NCBI RefSeq assembly: GCF_016093545.1
Contig: NZ_JADKYX010000002.1
Coordinates: 124,001-188,000, forward strand
DNA length: 64,000 nt
Direction of reading: 5' to 3'
Source: Massilia rhizosphaerae
GTDB taxonomy: Bacteria; Pseudomonadota; Gammaproteobacteria; Burkholderiales; Burkholderiaceae_D
Under the pieces are notes generated by a model that did no database searches, was not told where the DNA came from, and worked only from the letters and a program-made list of their open reading frames with translations. This document shows, piece by piece, positions 28,610-37,674 of this stretch. Position 1 is the first letter of the stretch; each line of letters opens with the position of its first letter. A program made the position numbers and the translations under genes.

Positions 28610-28966
28610 TCAGCGCTTCGAGACGAGCGGTCCGGGCAGGCTTTCCAGGTAGGCGGCGATGTCGGCCATGTCGCGGTCGGACAGCGGCTGGGCCATGCCG
28701 GCCATGATCGGGTTGCTGCGGCCGTTGGCGACCTTGTTGCCGCGCTTGTAGGCGGTCAGCGCATGCACGAGATAGTCGGCATGCTGGCCGGCCAGCTTGG
28801 GATAGCTCGGGTCGATCGGAGTCTTGAAGTCGGCGCCGTGGCAGGACGCGCAGTTGTATTTTTTCGTCAGTGCGGCGCCGTTGGCGGCGTCGCCCGACGC
28901 CAGGGCCTGGGACGACAGGGAGAAGGATGCAGCGCCCAAGGTCAGCGCGACGATCAGTTTGTTCAT
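28610..28966 (-). CDS. Periplasmic monohaem cytochrome c (c4/c5-like)
   Basis: A 118-residue exported protein: signal peptide MNKLIVALTLGAASFSLSSQALA, haem motif CASCH at residues 39-43 and a later MAGMAQPLSDRDMADIAAYLESL segment supplying a Met ligand. It is half the size of di-haem cytochrome c4. It lies ten bases after a similar gene, so both probably arose by duplication and are co-expressed as electron carriers for a terminal oxidase. Confidence 0.92.
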   Translation of the reverse strand: MNKLIVALTLGAASFSLSSQALASGDAANGAALTKKYNCASCHGADFKTPIDPSYPKLAGQHADYLVHALTAYKRGNKVANGRSNPIMAGMAQPLSDRDMADIAAYLESLPGPLVSKR

Positions 28967-28976
28967 GGCGCGCTCC

Positions 28977-29315
28977 TTACTTGGACGGGGTCTGTTGCGA
29001 GTAATACGCGGCGACGTCGGCGATGTCCTGGTCGGACAGGCTGGCCGCGATGCCGTGCATGGACGGGTGGTTGCGGTCGCCCTTCTTGTACGCGTGCAGC
29101 GCGGCCTCGATGTACTTTGCCGACTGTCCGCCGATCTTGGGTACGCGATAGACTTCAGGGAAGCTGGCCTTGTAATCGGGGATGCCGTGGCAGCCGATAC
29201 ACTGCGCGATCTTGTTGTGGGCTGCCTGCGGATTGCCGACGATGTCGGCCGCGCCGGCCGTGCCGGCCATCGAGGCGCCGGCGGCTAGCACGAGTAATGC
29301 GGTTGAAATTTTCAT
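28977..29315 (-). CDS. Periplasmic monohaem cytochrome c (c4/c5-like)
   Basis: A 112-residue exported protein with signal peptide MKISTALLVLAAGASMAGTAGAA, haem motif CIGCH at residues 39-43 and MHGIAASLSDQDIADVAAYYS containing the probable Met ligand. It is first of the two-cytochrome operon, which is divergent from the MoxR-GNAT-VWA cassette. The haem position is identical in both proteins, supporting tandem duplication. Confidence 0.92.
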   Translation of the reverse strand: MKISTALLVLAAGASMAGTAGAADIVGNPQAAHNKIAQCIGCHGIPDYKASFPEVYRVPKIGGQSAKYIEAALHAYKKGDRNHPSMHGIAASLSDQDIADVAAYYSQQTPSK

Positions 29316-29513
29316 GGATGACCTATCGTTGGGTTGAATCGATAGGGCGCCTTGCGACCCGTGCGGCGGCAGCAGGTTTTCGAGACCCCCGGTACTGCGA
29401 CTGCAAAAACACTTGGCATTTGTATTACGAGCCGGCCGATTCTATCCGAAGAATATGGTCCAGTCTATTGGGCAGCGCAGCATGGACCGCCATCGCGCCG
29501 CGCCGTTCTGGCA

Positions 29514-29519
29514 TATACT
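29514..29519 (+). promoter_or_regulatory. Candidate -10 for the MoxR cassette
   Basis: TATACT about 33 bp before the MoxR ATG. No clear -35 or strong ribosome site follows. Confidence 0.4.
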
Positions 29520-29551
29520 CATTCGCATTTCCACACCACCCGCGCAGGCCC

Positions 29552-30406
29552 ATGCACGCATCCCGACGCTTCGAAGGCAGCGACAACTATGTCGCCACCG
29601 ATGACTTGAAACTGGCGGTCAACGCCGCCCTCACCCTCGCCCGGCCGCTGCTGATCAAGGGCGAACCCGGCACCGGCAAGACCATGCTGGCCGAGGAAGT
29701 GGCGGCCGCACTGAACATGCCGCTGCTGCAGTGGCACATCAAGTCCACGACCAAGGCCCAGCAGGGCTTGTACGAATACGACGCCGTCTCGCGCCTGCGC
29801 GATTCGCAGCTGGGCGACGAGCGCGTGCGCGACATCCACAACTACATCGTCAAGGGCGTGCTGTGGCAGGCGTTCACGTCGCCCGAGCCGGTGGTGCTCC
29901 TGATCGACGAGATCGACAAGGCCGACATCGAGTTTCCGAACGACCTGCTGCGCGAACTCGACCGCATGGAGTTCTACGTGTACGAGACGCGCGAGATGGT
30001 CGTGGCGAAGCACCGCCCGCTCGTCATCATCACGTCGAACAACGAGAAGGACTTGCCCGACGCCTTCCTGCGCCGCTGCTTCTTCCACTACATCAAATTC
30101 CCCGACCGGGGCACGATGGCGGACATCGTGCGGGTCCACTACCCGACCCTGAAGGCCGACCTGCTGGCGGCCGCGCTGCAGAGTTTTTACGAGTTGCGCG
30201 ACGTGCCGGGCCTGAAGAAAAAACCGTCGACGTCGGAATTCCTCGACTGGCTGAAGCTCCTGCTGGCCGAGGACATCCCGGCCGACATCCTGCGCAGCCA
30301 GGACGGCAAGACGGTCGTGCCGCCGCTGGCCGGCGCCCTGCTCAAGAACGAGCAGGACGTCAGCCTGTTCGAGCGGCTGGTGGCGATGGCGAGGCACAAC
30401 CGATGA
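29552..30406 (+). CDS. MoxR-type AAA+ ATPase
   Basis: The ATG at 29552 (MHASRRFEGSDNYVATDDL) gives 284 aa. Walker A is GEPGTGKT (37-44), Walker B VVLLIDEIDKAD, sensor 1 in VIITSNNEKDLPDAFLRRC. MoxR proteins act as chaperones with a VWA partner to mature or insert cofactors into enzyme complexes (CoxD-CoxE, NorQ-NorD). Here the VWA partner lies two genes downstream, separated by an acetyltransferase whose start overlaps this stop by four bases. Confidence 0.92.
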   Translation: MHASRRFEGSDNYVATDDLKLAVNAALTLARPLLIKGEPGTGKTMLAEEVAAALNMPLLQWHIKSTTKAQQGLYEYDAVSRLRDSQLGDERVRDIHNYIVKGVLWQAFTSPEPVVLLIDEIDKADIEFPNDLLRELDRMEFYVYETREMVVAKHRPLVIITSNNEKDLPDAFLRRCFFHYIKFPDRGTMADIVRVHYPTLKADLLAAALQSFYELRDVPGLKKKPSTSEFLDWLKLLLAEDIPADILRSQDGKTVVPPLAGALLKNEQDVSLFERLVAMARHNR

Positions 30407-30990
30407 TCCGCGTCGATCCCGTCACCCTCGAATTCAACGGCGTGCGCCTGGAGCCGCTCGGGCTGCAGCACCTGGACGGCCTGCGCGCGGCGGCCGCCGA
30501 CGGCGAGTTATGGAACCTGCGCGTGACGTCCGTGCCCGAGCCGCAGGATACGGAAGACTACATCCGCGCCGGGCTGGAGACGCCCAACCGCGTCGCCTTC
30601 GCCGTCGTCGACGTCTCCAGCGCCACCGTGATCGGCACGACCAGCTACCACGACATCATGCCCGCGATCGACCGCGTGGAAATCGGCTACACGTGGTATG
30701 CGAAGAGCCGCCAGAAGAGCCACGTGAACACGAGCTGCAAGCTCCTGCTGCTGTCGCACGCGTTCGACACGCTGGGCTGCGCCGTTGTCGGCCTGCGCAC
30801 CGATAACTTCAATTACGCGTCGCAGGCCGCCATCGAGCGGCTGGGCGCGAAGAAGGACGGCGTGATCCGCCACCACGCGCCGCGCCGCGACGGGACCGTG
30901 CGCGACACGGTCATGTACAGCATCGTGCGCGGCGAATGGCACGAAGTGAAGTCGCACCTGCACTATCGCCTTTCGCGGCACGCGCAATAA
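30403..30990 (+). CDS. GNAT family N-acetyltransferase (RimJ/RimL-like)
   Basis: This 195-residue protein starts at ATG 30403, overlapping the MoxR stop. It has the RimJ/RimL-type layout: LEPLGLQHLDGLRAAAADGELW, FAVVDVSSATVIGTTSYHDI, VEIGYTWYAKSRQKSHVNT (acetyl-CoA-binding region) and NYASQAAIERLGAKKDGVIR. Members acetylate protein N-termini or small molecules. Its placement between a MoxR ATPase and its VWA partner is unusual and suggests the complex or its client might be acetylated; that is only inference. Confidence 0.85.
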   Translation: MIRVDPVTLEFNGVRLEPLGLQHLDGLRAAAADGELWNLRVTSVPEPQDTEDYIRAGLETPNRVAFAVVDVSSATVIGTTSYHDIMPAIDRVEIGYTWYAKSRQKSHVNTSCKLLLLSHAFDTLGCAVVGLRTDNFNYASQAAIERLGAKKDGVIRHHAPRRDGTVRDTVMYSIVRGEWHEVKSHLHYRLSRHAQ

Positions 30991-31001
30991 CGGAACGCGG
31001 C

Positions 31002-32171
31002 ATGCTGATCGACTTCTTCTTCACCCTGCGCGACGCCAAGGTCCCCGTCTCGATCAAGGAATTCCTCACGCTGCTGGAAGCGCTGCAGAAGCAGGTGATC
31101 GCGCCGTCGCTCGACGAGTTTTATTATCTCGCGCGCCTGACGCTGGTGAAGGACGAAGCCCATTTCGACAAGTTCGACCGCGCGTTCGGCGCTTTTTTCA
31201 AGGGCATCGAGACGGTGTTCGACACCAAGGCCGACATTCCGCTGGACTGGCTGATCAAGCGCCTGGAGCGCGAGCTGACGCCGGAGCAGAAGGCGGAGTT
31301 GCAGAAGCTCGGCTACGACAAGCTGATGGACCGCCTGCAGGAACTCCTGAACGAACAGAAGGAACGCCACGAAGGCGGCAACAAGTGGATCGGCACCGGC
31401 GGCACGTCCCCGTTCGGCAACGGCGGCACCAATCCAGAGGGGATCCGCATCGGCGGCAAAGGAGGCGGCCGCAGCGCGGTGAAAGTATGGGAGCAGCGCA
31501 CCTACCGCGACTACGACGGCGAACGCGAACTGGGCATCCGCAACATCAAGGTGGCGCTGCGCCGCCTGCGCCGCTTCGCGCGCCAGGGCGCGCCCGACGA
31601 GCTGGCGCTGGACGAAACGATCCGCTCCACCGCCAACAACGCGGGCTGGCTGGACATCCGCATGCAGCCGGAGCGGCGCAACCGCATCAAGGTGCTGATG
31701 CTGCTGGACGTGGGCGGCACGATGGACGACCACATCGAACGCACCGAGGAGCTGTTCTCGGCCGCGAAGGCCGAATTCAAGCACATGGAGTTCTACTATT
31801 TCCACAACTGCGTCTACGACCACCTGTGGAAGAACAACCGCCGCCGCCACGCCGAGCGCTTCCCCACGTGGGACGTGCTGCGCACCTACCCGCCCGACAC
31901 GCGCCTGATCTTCGTCGGCGACGCGACCATGAGCCCCTACGAGATCCTGGCGCCGGGCGGTTCCGTCGAATACGCCAACGAGGAGGCGGGCGCAGAATGG
32001 CTGGCGCGGTTCTGCCATGCGTTTCCCAGGTTTGCCTGGCTGAATCCCGAACCCGAGCATCTGTGGCAGTACCGGCAGTCGATCGCGGTCATCCGGAGAA
32101 TCATGGGCAACCGCATGTTCCCGGTGACGATCGACGGGCTCGAACGGGCCATGCGCTTGTTGAGCAAATAA
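31002..32171 (+). CDS. VWA domain protein (CoxE-like)
   Basis: The ATG at 31002 gives 389 aa. An N-terminal helical region (residues 1-130: MLIDFFFTLRDAKVPVSIKE) is followed by a Gly-rich linker (GGNKWIGTGGTSPFGNGGTN) and a C-terminal VWA domain with MIDAS-like DVGGTMDDH (canonical DxSxS changed to DxGGT), and FVGDATMSPYE. It is the expected partner of the MoxR ATPase 600 bp upstream. The client is unknown; the nearby cytochrome c genes hint at respiratory-complex maturation. Confidence 0.88.
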   Translation: MLIDFFFTLRDAKVPVSIKEFLTLLEALQKQVIAPSLDEFYYLARLTLVKDEAHFDKFDRAFGAFFKGIETVFDTKADIPLDWLIKRLERELTPEQKAELQKLGYDKLMDRLQELLNEQKERHEGGNKWIGTGGTSPFGNGGTNPEGIRIGGKGGGRSAVKVWEQRTYRDYDGERELGIRNIKVALRRLRRFARQGAPDELALDETIRSTANNAGWLDIRMQPERRNRIKVLMLLDVGGTMDDHIERTEELFSAAKAEFKHMEFYYFHNCVYDHLWKNNRRRHAERFPTWDVLRTYPPDTRLIFVGDATMSPYEILAPGGSVEYANEEAGAEWLARFCHAFPRFAWLNPEPEHLWQYRQSIAVIRRIMGNRMFPVTIDGLERAMRLLSK

Positions 32172-32258
32172 ATTCGCGCGGTGTGTCGATCCGCCGGCCG
32201 CCCGTTCGTCGTAGGATCAGAGGGATGTCCTCTACCAACCACGCCAAGGAGAACGATC

Positions 32259-32705
32259 ATGTCCACGAATACCGTCGAGCTGCACCGTGTCCTCAAATCC
32301 ACCGCCGACCGCGTCTACCGCGCATTCCTGAACCCCGCCGCCTTCGCCAAATGGCTGCCGCCGCACGGCTTCGTCGGCACCGTGCACGAGATGGACGCCC
32401 GCGTCGGCGGGCGCTACAAGATGTCGTTCACGAATTTCACGACGGGCGGGGGTCACTCGTTCGGCGGCGAATACCTGGCACTGGAACCGGGCGCGCGCCT
32501 CGTCTACACGGCCGAATTCGACGACCCCAACCTGCCCGGCAAGATGCAGACGACCGTGCTGCTGCGCGACGTGTTCTGCGGCGTCGAGGTGAAGATCAGG
32601 CAGGAGGGCATCCCGGCCGCGATTCCCGTCGAGATGTGCTACCTCGGCTGGCAGGAATCGCTGCAGTTGCTCGCACAACTCGTCGAGCCCGAGATCAAGG
32701 AGTGA
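32259..32705 (+). CDS. SRPBCC/AHSA1 family protein
   Basis: The ATG at 32259 follows an AAGGAG site and gives 148 aa. The START-like pattern is clear: ELHRVLKSTADRVYRAFLNPAAFAKWLPPHGF at the front (in segments), VGGRYKMSF, and a C-terminal [21 protein letters not shown] helix. Members bind hydrophobic ligands, but no ligand can be named. Its 3' end overlaps the convergent monooxygenase gene by 11 bases. Confidence 0.85.
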   Translation: MSTNTVELHRVLKSTADRVYRAFLNPAAFAKWLPPHGFVGTVHEMDARVGGRYKMSFTNFTTGGGHSFGGEYLALEPGARLVYTAEFDDPNLPGKMQTTVLLRDVFCGVEVKIRQEGIPAAIPVEMCYLGWQESLQLLAQLVEPEIKE

Positions 32706-33033
32706 CGGCGTCCGGCGGCGCTTCGTCCCGCTCGTGCAGTCCGTAGTCGCGCACGACGGCGGCCACGCGCAGGCGGTAGCCGGCAAAGATGCCGGCCCGC
32801 CCCGCCGCCTGCATGGCGCGATGCGCGGGCAGCGTGCGCCACCGTTTCACCGCTTCCTCGTCGCGCCAGAACGACAGCGACAGGATCTTTTCCGGCCGCG
32901 CCAGCGAGGCGAAGCGCTCGATGGACAAAAACCCGTCGATCGCGTCCAGCTCGGCACGCAGCGCGGCGGCCGCGTCCAGGTAATCCTGGCGCCGGCCGGG
33001 CGCCGGTTCGACTTCGAAGATCACGGCGATCAT
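32695..33033 (-). CDS. Antibiotic biosynthesis monooxygenase-type dimeric alpha/beta barrel protein
   Basis: A 112-residue protein ([22 protein letters not shown]) of the ABM fold: [43 protein letters not shown] in segments, then [23 protein letters not shown]. Members are small cofactor-free oxygenases or haem-degrading-type proteins, but many have unknown substrates. The start overlaps the stop of the NIPSNAP gene by four bases, so the two are coupled, and both are divergent from an ArsR-type regulator. Confidence 0.8.
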   Translation of the reverse strand: MIAVIFEVEPAPGRRQDYLDAAAALRAELDAIDGFLSIERFASLARPEKILSLSFWRDEEAVKRWRTLPAHRAMQAAGRAGIFAGYRLRVAAVVRDYGLHERDEAPPDAVTP

Positions 33034-33347
33034 GGCAGCGTGCCTTCCACCGGTTCCGTGAACGTGCGCTCCTCGCGCAGGATGAAGCGCGCCTCGCGCG
33101 CGAACGCGAAGTTGGCGCGCGCCTCGCCGTCGTCTTTCAGGCGCAGGCGGTAGGCTTCGTAGGCGGCCAGGCTGTCGAAGCCGACGAGGCCCCACGCCTC
33201 GTAATTCGTCCCCTCGTGCGGCAGGAAATAGCCGAGCAGCCGGCCGCCCAGCCGCGGGATGATGCGGCCCCAGTTCTCGGCGTAATGGCGGAAGGCGTCG
33301 CGCTGGACGGGGTCGATCTCGTAGCGGATGAAACAGGTGATGGGCAT
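33030..33347 (-). CDS. NIPSNAP family protein
   Basis: A 105-residue protein ([35 protein letters not shown]) with the NIPSNAP pattern [29 protein letters not shown] in segments. The start has GAGGAG upstream. It is first of a two-gene operon with the ABM-type gene and is divergent from the ArsR-type regulator, whose operator-like palindrome lies in the shared gap. Function unknown. Confidence 0.85.
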   Translation of the reverse strand: MPITCFIRYEIDPVQRDAFRHYAENWGRIIPRLGGRLLGYFLPHEGTNYEAWGLVGFDSLAAYEAYRLRLKDDGEARANFAFAREARFILREERTFTEPVEGTLP

Positions 33348-33397
33348 GATGGCTCCTCGTAACGTCGAAGCGCATGGTAGCCGCTGGCCCTGGCGCA

Positions 33398-33421
33398 ATG
33401 CTTCGGCTAAGATCGAAGCAT
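33398..33421. promoter_or_regulatory. Palindromic operator in the ArsR/NIPSNAP divergent region
   Basis: ATGCTTCG (33398-33405) and CGAAGCAT (33414-33421) are perfect inverted 8-mers overlapping the regulator start codon; another half-site CGAAGCGCAT lies at 33366-33375. A TAAGAT sequence in the loop could be a -10 for a leaderless transcript. Binding here would autoregulate the repressor and control the divergent pair. Confidence 0.55.
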
Positions 33422-34094
33422 GAGGGACGGACCGAATATCGCCACCATCGCCGCACTGATCGGCGACCATGCACGCGCCGAAGTGCTGAACGTGCTGATG
33501 AGCGGCACGGCCTTGACGGCGACCGAACTGGCCGACGCCGCCGGCGTCACGCGCCAGACGATCAGCACGCACCTGGCCAAGCTGCGCGACGCCGGCCTGC
33601 TCGCCGTGGAAGCGCAGGGCCGGCACCGCTATTTCCGCATCGCCGATGCCGACGTCGCCCATCTGCTGGAATCCATGATGGGCGTCGCATTCGGCACCGG
33701 CGCCGTGCGGGTGCGGTCGGGCCCGCGCGAACCGGCGCTGCGCAAGGCGCGCGTGTGTTACGACCATCTGGCGGGCGAACTCGGCGTGCTCGTCTACGAA
33801 GGCCTGGCCGGGCGCGGCGCGTTTGCCCTCGACGCGGGCGGCGTCGCGCTTACCGACGCCGGCCGCGCGCTGGTCGCGGCGCTCGGCATCGATCCGCTGC
33901 CCTCCGCCACGCGCCGCCCGCTGTGCCGTCACTGCCTGGACTGGAGCGAACGCCGCCATCACCTGGCCGGCGCCCTCGGGGCCGCGCTGCTGGACCGCTT
34001 CCTGCAACTGGGCTGGGCGCGCCGCGTGCCGGATTCGCGCGTGCTCGCGTTCAGCCCGGGCGGCGAGGCGGCATTGCGCGCTTGGCTGGCCTGA
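33420..34094 (+). CDS. ArsR-type winged-helix transcriptional regulator
   Basis: A 224-residue regulator with an N-terminal ArsR/MarR-like winged helix (residues 10-85: [59 protein letters not shown]). The C-terminal 130 residues include [20 protein letters not shown], a His/Cys cluster that might sense metal or thiol/oxidant stress. It is divergent from the NIPSNAP-ABM pair, its likely target. No good ribosome site precedes the ATG, so translation may be leaderless. Confidence 0.85.
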   Translation: MRDGPNIATIAALIGDHARAEVLNVLMSGTALTATELADAAGVTRQTISTHLAKLRDAGLLAVEAQGRHRYFRIADADVAHLLESMMGVAFGTGAVRVRSGPREPALRKARVCYDHLAGELGVLVYEGLAGRGAFALDAGGVALTDAGRALVAALGIDPLPSATRRPLCRHCLDWSERRHHLAGALGAALLDRFLQLGWARRVPDSRVLAFSPGGEAALRAWLA

Positions 34095-34097
34095 GCG

Positions 34098-34232
34098 TCA
34101 CAGCGCCAGCGCCGGCCCGCCCTGCCCGAGGATCCGCGCCAGCAGCGGCCGCTTGGCGGGCGCCGGCAGCGCGCGGTCGACCAGCGCCGCCCACTTCACG
34201 CTCAACTGCTCGCACGTGGCGCAAGCGGAAAA
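34098..34232 (-). pseudogene. In-frame coding remnant after the amidotransferase stop
   Basis: Directly after the TGA of the amidotransferase gene, the same frame stays open for 44 codons and ends in TGA at 34098-34100. The peptide starts FSACATCEQLSVKWAALVDR and ends GQGGPALAL. Nearly every third codon base from the first Cys onward is G or C, as in real genes of this genome, yet there is no credible start codon. It may be the decayed 3' end of another gene or of a once longer protein. I do not recognise the family. Confidence 0.5.
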
Positions 34233-35231
34233 TCAGAGCCGCGTCTCGCGCGCCGCGCGCAGGAACTCGTCCAGCACCGGCGTGCAGTCGAGCAGGTCGC
34301 CGCCGGTGGCGCGGTGGAATTCCGGATGCCATTGCAGGCCCATCACGAACGGCGCGCGCTGGTAGCGGATCGCCTCGACGACGCCGTCCGGCTCCGACAT
34401 CGCTTCCACGTGGATGTCGCGGCCCAGGTCCTTGACGGCCTGGTGGTGGATCGAGTTCACGACGGCCCGCTCGTGCCTGGGAAACATCTTGCGCAGCGAG
34501 GAGCCCTGCGGGAACACGATCGCGTGGCGGTGCGCGTCGTAGATGTCGTGCACGTGCGGCAGGGCACCGGGGAGGTTGGTCGCGACGTCCTGGTACAGCG
34601 TGCCGCCGAACGCCACGTTGATCAGCTGGCAGCCGCGGCAGATGCCCAGCACGGGCTTGCCGGCGTCGACGAATTCGTGCAGCAGTTCCAGCTCGTAGAC
34701 GTCGCGCGCGCGGTCGCCGTTCCATTCGGGCCGGGTCGGTGTTTCGGAATACGTCATCGGCGACACGTCCGCCCCGCCCTGCAGCACGAGGCCGTCCAGG
34801 TGGCGCGCGTAATGGCGCATCGTGATGTTGCTGGGATGTAGCAACCCGTTCGTGTTCACGGTCGGCACCATGAAGACGAGCACGTCGCGCGACATCACCC
34901 ACTGGGCGATCGATTCCTCCAGATATTGCAGATTCTTGCTGCGCAGGCCCTTCGCACCCGCTTCCGGATGGAAGATCCGGGCGGAGACGCCGATGCGCAG
35001 CGTGCGTCGCATGAAATCGCGGTTGAACCGGTCGGCCAGCGCACGCCAGCGCGAGCGCAACACGCGCCCGGCCAGGTTCAGCGGGGTGTCGCCCGTGCGC
35101 AGGTAGCGCGGCCCGCCCCCGGCGCGGCGGTCGGGTACGCGGGGCGGACCCGACGGGCCGTCCTGCGGCGGGCCGGATTCGCTCGTGAATTCACCCAGTT
35201 CGTTAGCGTGCTTGTCATTGTCCAAAGCCAT
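34233..35231 (-). CDS. Class I glutamine amidotransferase, gamma-glutamyl-GABA hydrolase-like (PuuD family)
   Basis: The ATG at 35231 (MALDNDKHANELG) gives 332 aa; longer frames upstream run through the promoter region. The first ~75 residues are Pro/Gly/Arg-rich and family-atypical. The catalytic domain follows: LRIGVSARIFHPE, GLVLQGGADVSP, nucleophile Cys198 in GICRGCQ, and WHPEFH for His/Glu. PuuD hydrolyses gamma-glutamyl-GABA in putrescine catabolism, but no other puu genes are nearby, so the substrate is uncertain. Confidence 0.82.
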   Translation of the reverse strand: MALDNDKHANELGEFTSESGPPQDGPSGPPRVPDRRAGGGPRYLRTGDTPLNLAGRVLRSRWRALADRFNRDFMRRTLRIGVSARIFHPEAGAKGLRSKNLQYLEESIAQWVMSRDVLVFMVPTVNTNGLLHPSNITMRHYARHLDGLVLQGGADVSPMTYSETPTRPEWNGDRARDVYELELLHEFVDAGKPVLGICRGCQLINVAFGGTLYQDVATNLPGALPHVHDIYDAHRHAIVFPQGSSLRKMFPRHERAVVNSIHHQAVKDLGRDIHVEAMSEPDGVVEAIRYQRAPFVMGLQWHPEFHRATGGDLLDCTPVLDEFLRAARETRL

Positions 35232-35561
35232 GATCTCAATATATCCTTGCGACGGTCGCGCACGATTCGGATTGTTAAAAAATGTCGTTTTAATAATGAA
35301 GTTCCCATCGCCGACGGGCTTGCGGCACGCGCGTCCGCCCGCACATGGACAGGATGCCGGTATGCCGCCGACTTGGCAATCCGTGCAACGAGCACTTGCA
35401 AACTTGCGCTTAACAGGCAAGAATACTGTATTTCCATACAGTTGTTTTGCCAGCACACCGCGTCCCGTCTCCCGCAACACCCCGCATCATGAGGCGTGAA
35501 GTCGCTTATTTTCCGCTCGACAAGATAGAATGCGCAGCATTCGAATGATTGAAGATCAAGC
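35232..35561. promoter_or_regulatory. Divergent region between the amidotransferase gene and parE
   Basis: A 330-base gap, AT-richer than average. It holds a LexA-type operator (35424-35443), a TAGAAT -10 candidate at 35526-35531 and TCGACA at 35517-35522 as a -35 candidate for parE. A 19-codon frame at 35489-35548 has no ribosome site and is not called. Confidence 0.5.
35424..35443. promoter_or_regulatory. LexA (SOS) operator
   Basis: TACTGTATTTCCATACAGTT contains CTGT-N8-ACAG (35426-35441) with perfect half-sites and flanks matching the enterobacterial/betaproteobacterial SOS box. It is 119 bp before parE and 193 bp before the amidotransferase start. Confidence 0.8.
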
Positions 35562-37562
<2,001 letters not shown>

Positions 37563-37574
37563 TACGCACGTAAT

Positions 37575-37638
37575 GGTGGGCACAGGGTGCCCACCCTACG
37601 AATCGTTCACGCCGTAGGGTGGGCACCCTGTGCCCACC
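37575..37638. repeat. Dispersed palindromic repeat, perfect inverted pair (copy 3)
   Basis: Left arm 37575-37600 and right arm 37613-37638 are perfect 26-bp inverted copies (core GTAGGGTGGGCACC...GCCCACC) around a 12-bp spacer. Each arm is itself partly self-complementary, so alternative hairpins are possible. It fills the parE-parC gap. Confidence 0.9.
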
Positions 37639-37674
37639 AACCCGACGCCGAACCGAATACGAACACACAAAATC

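Noticed and set aside
29352..29609. Small frames in the cytochrome/MoxR divergent gap
   Set aside because: They overlap the promoter region and the MoxR start and have no coding bias.
35489..35548. 19-codon plus-strand micro-ORF after the LexA box
   Set aside because: No ribosome site and it overlaps the likely parE promoter.
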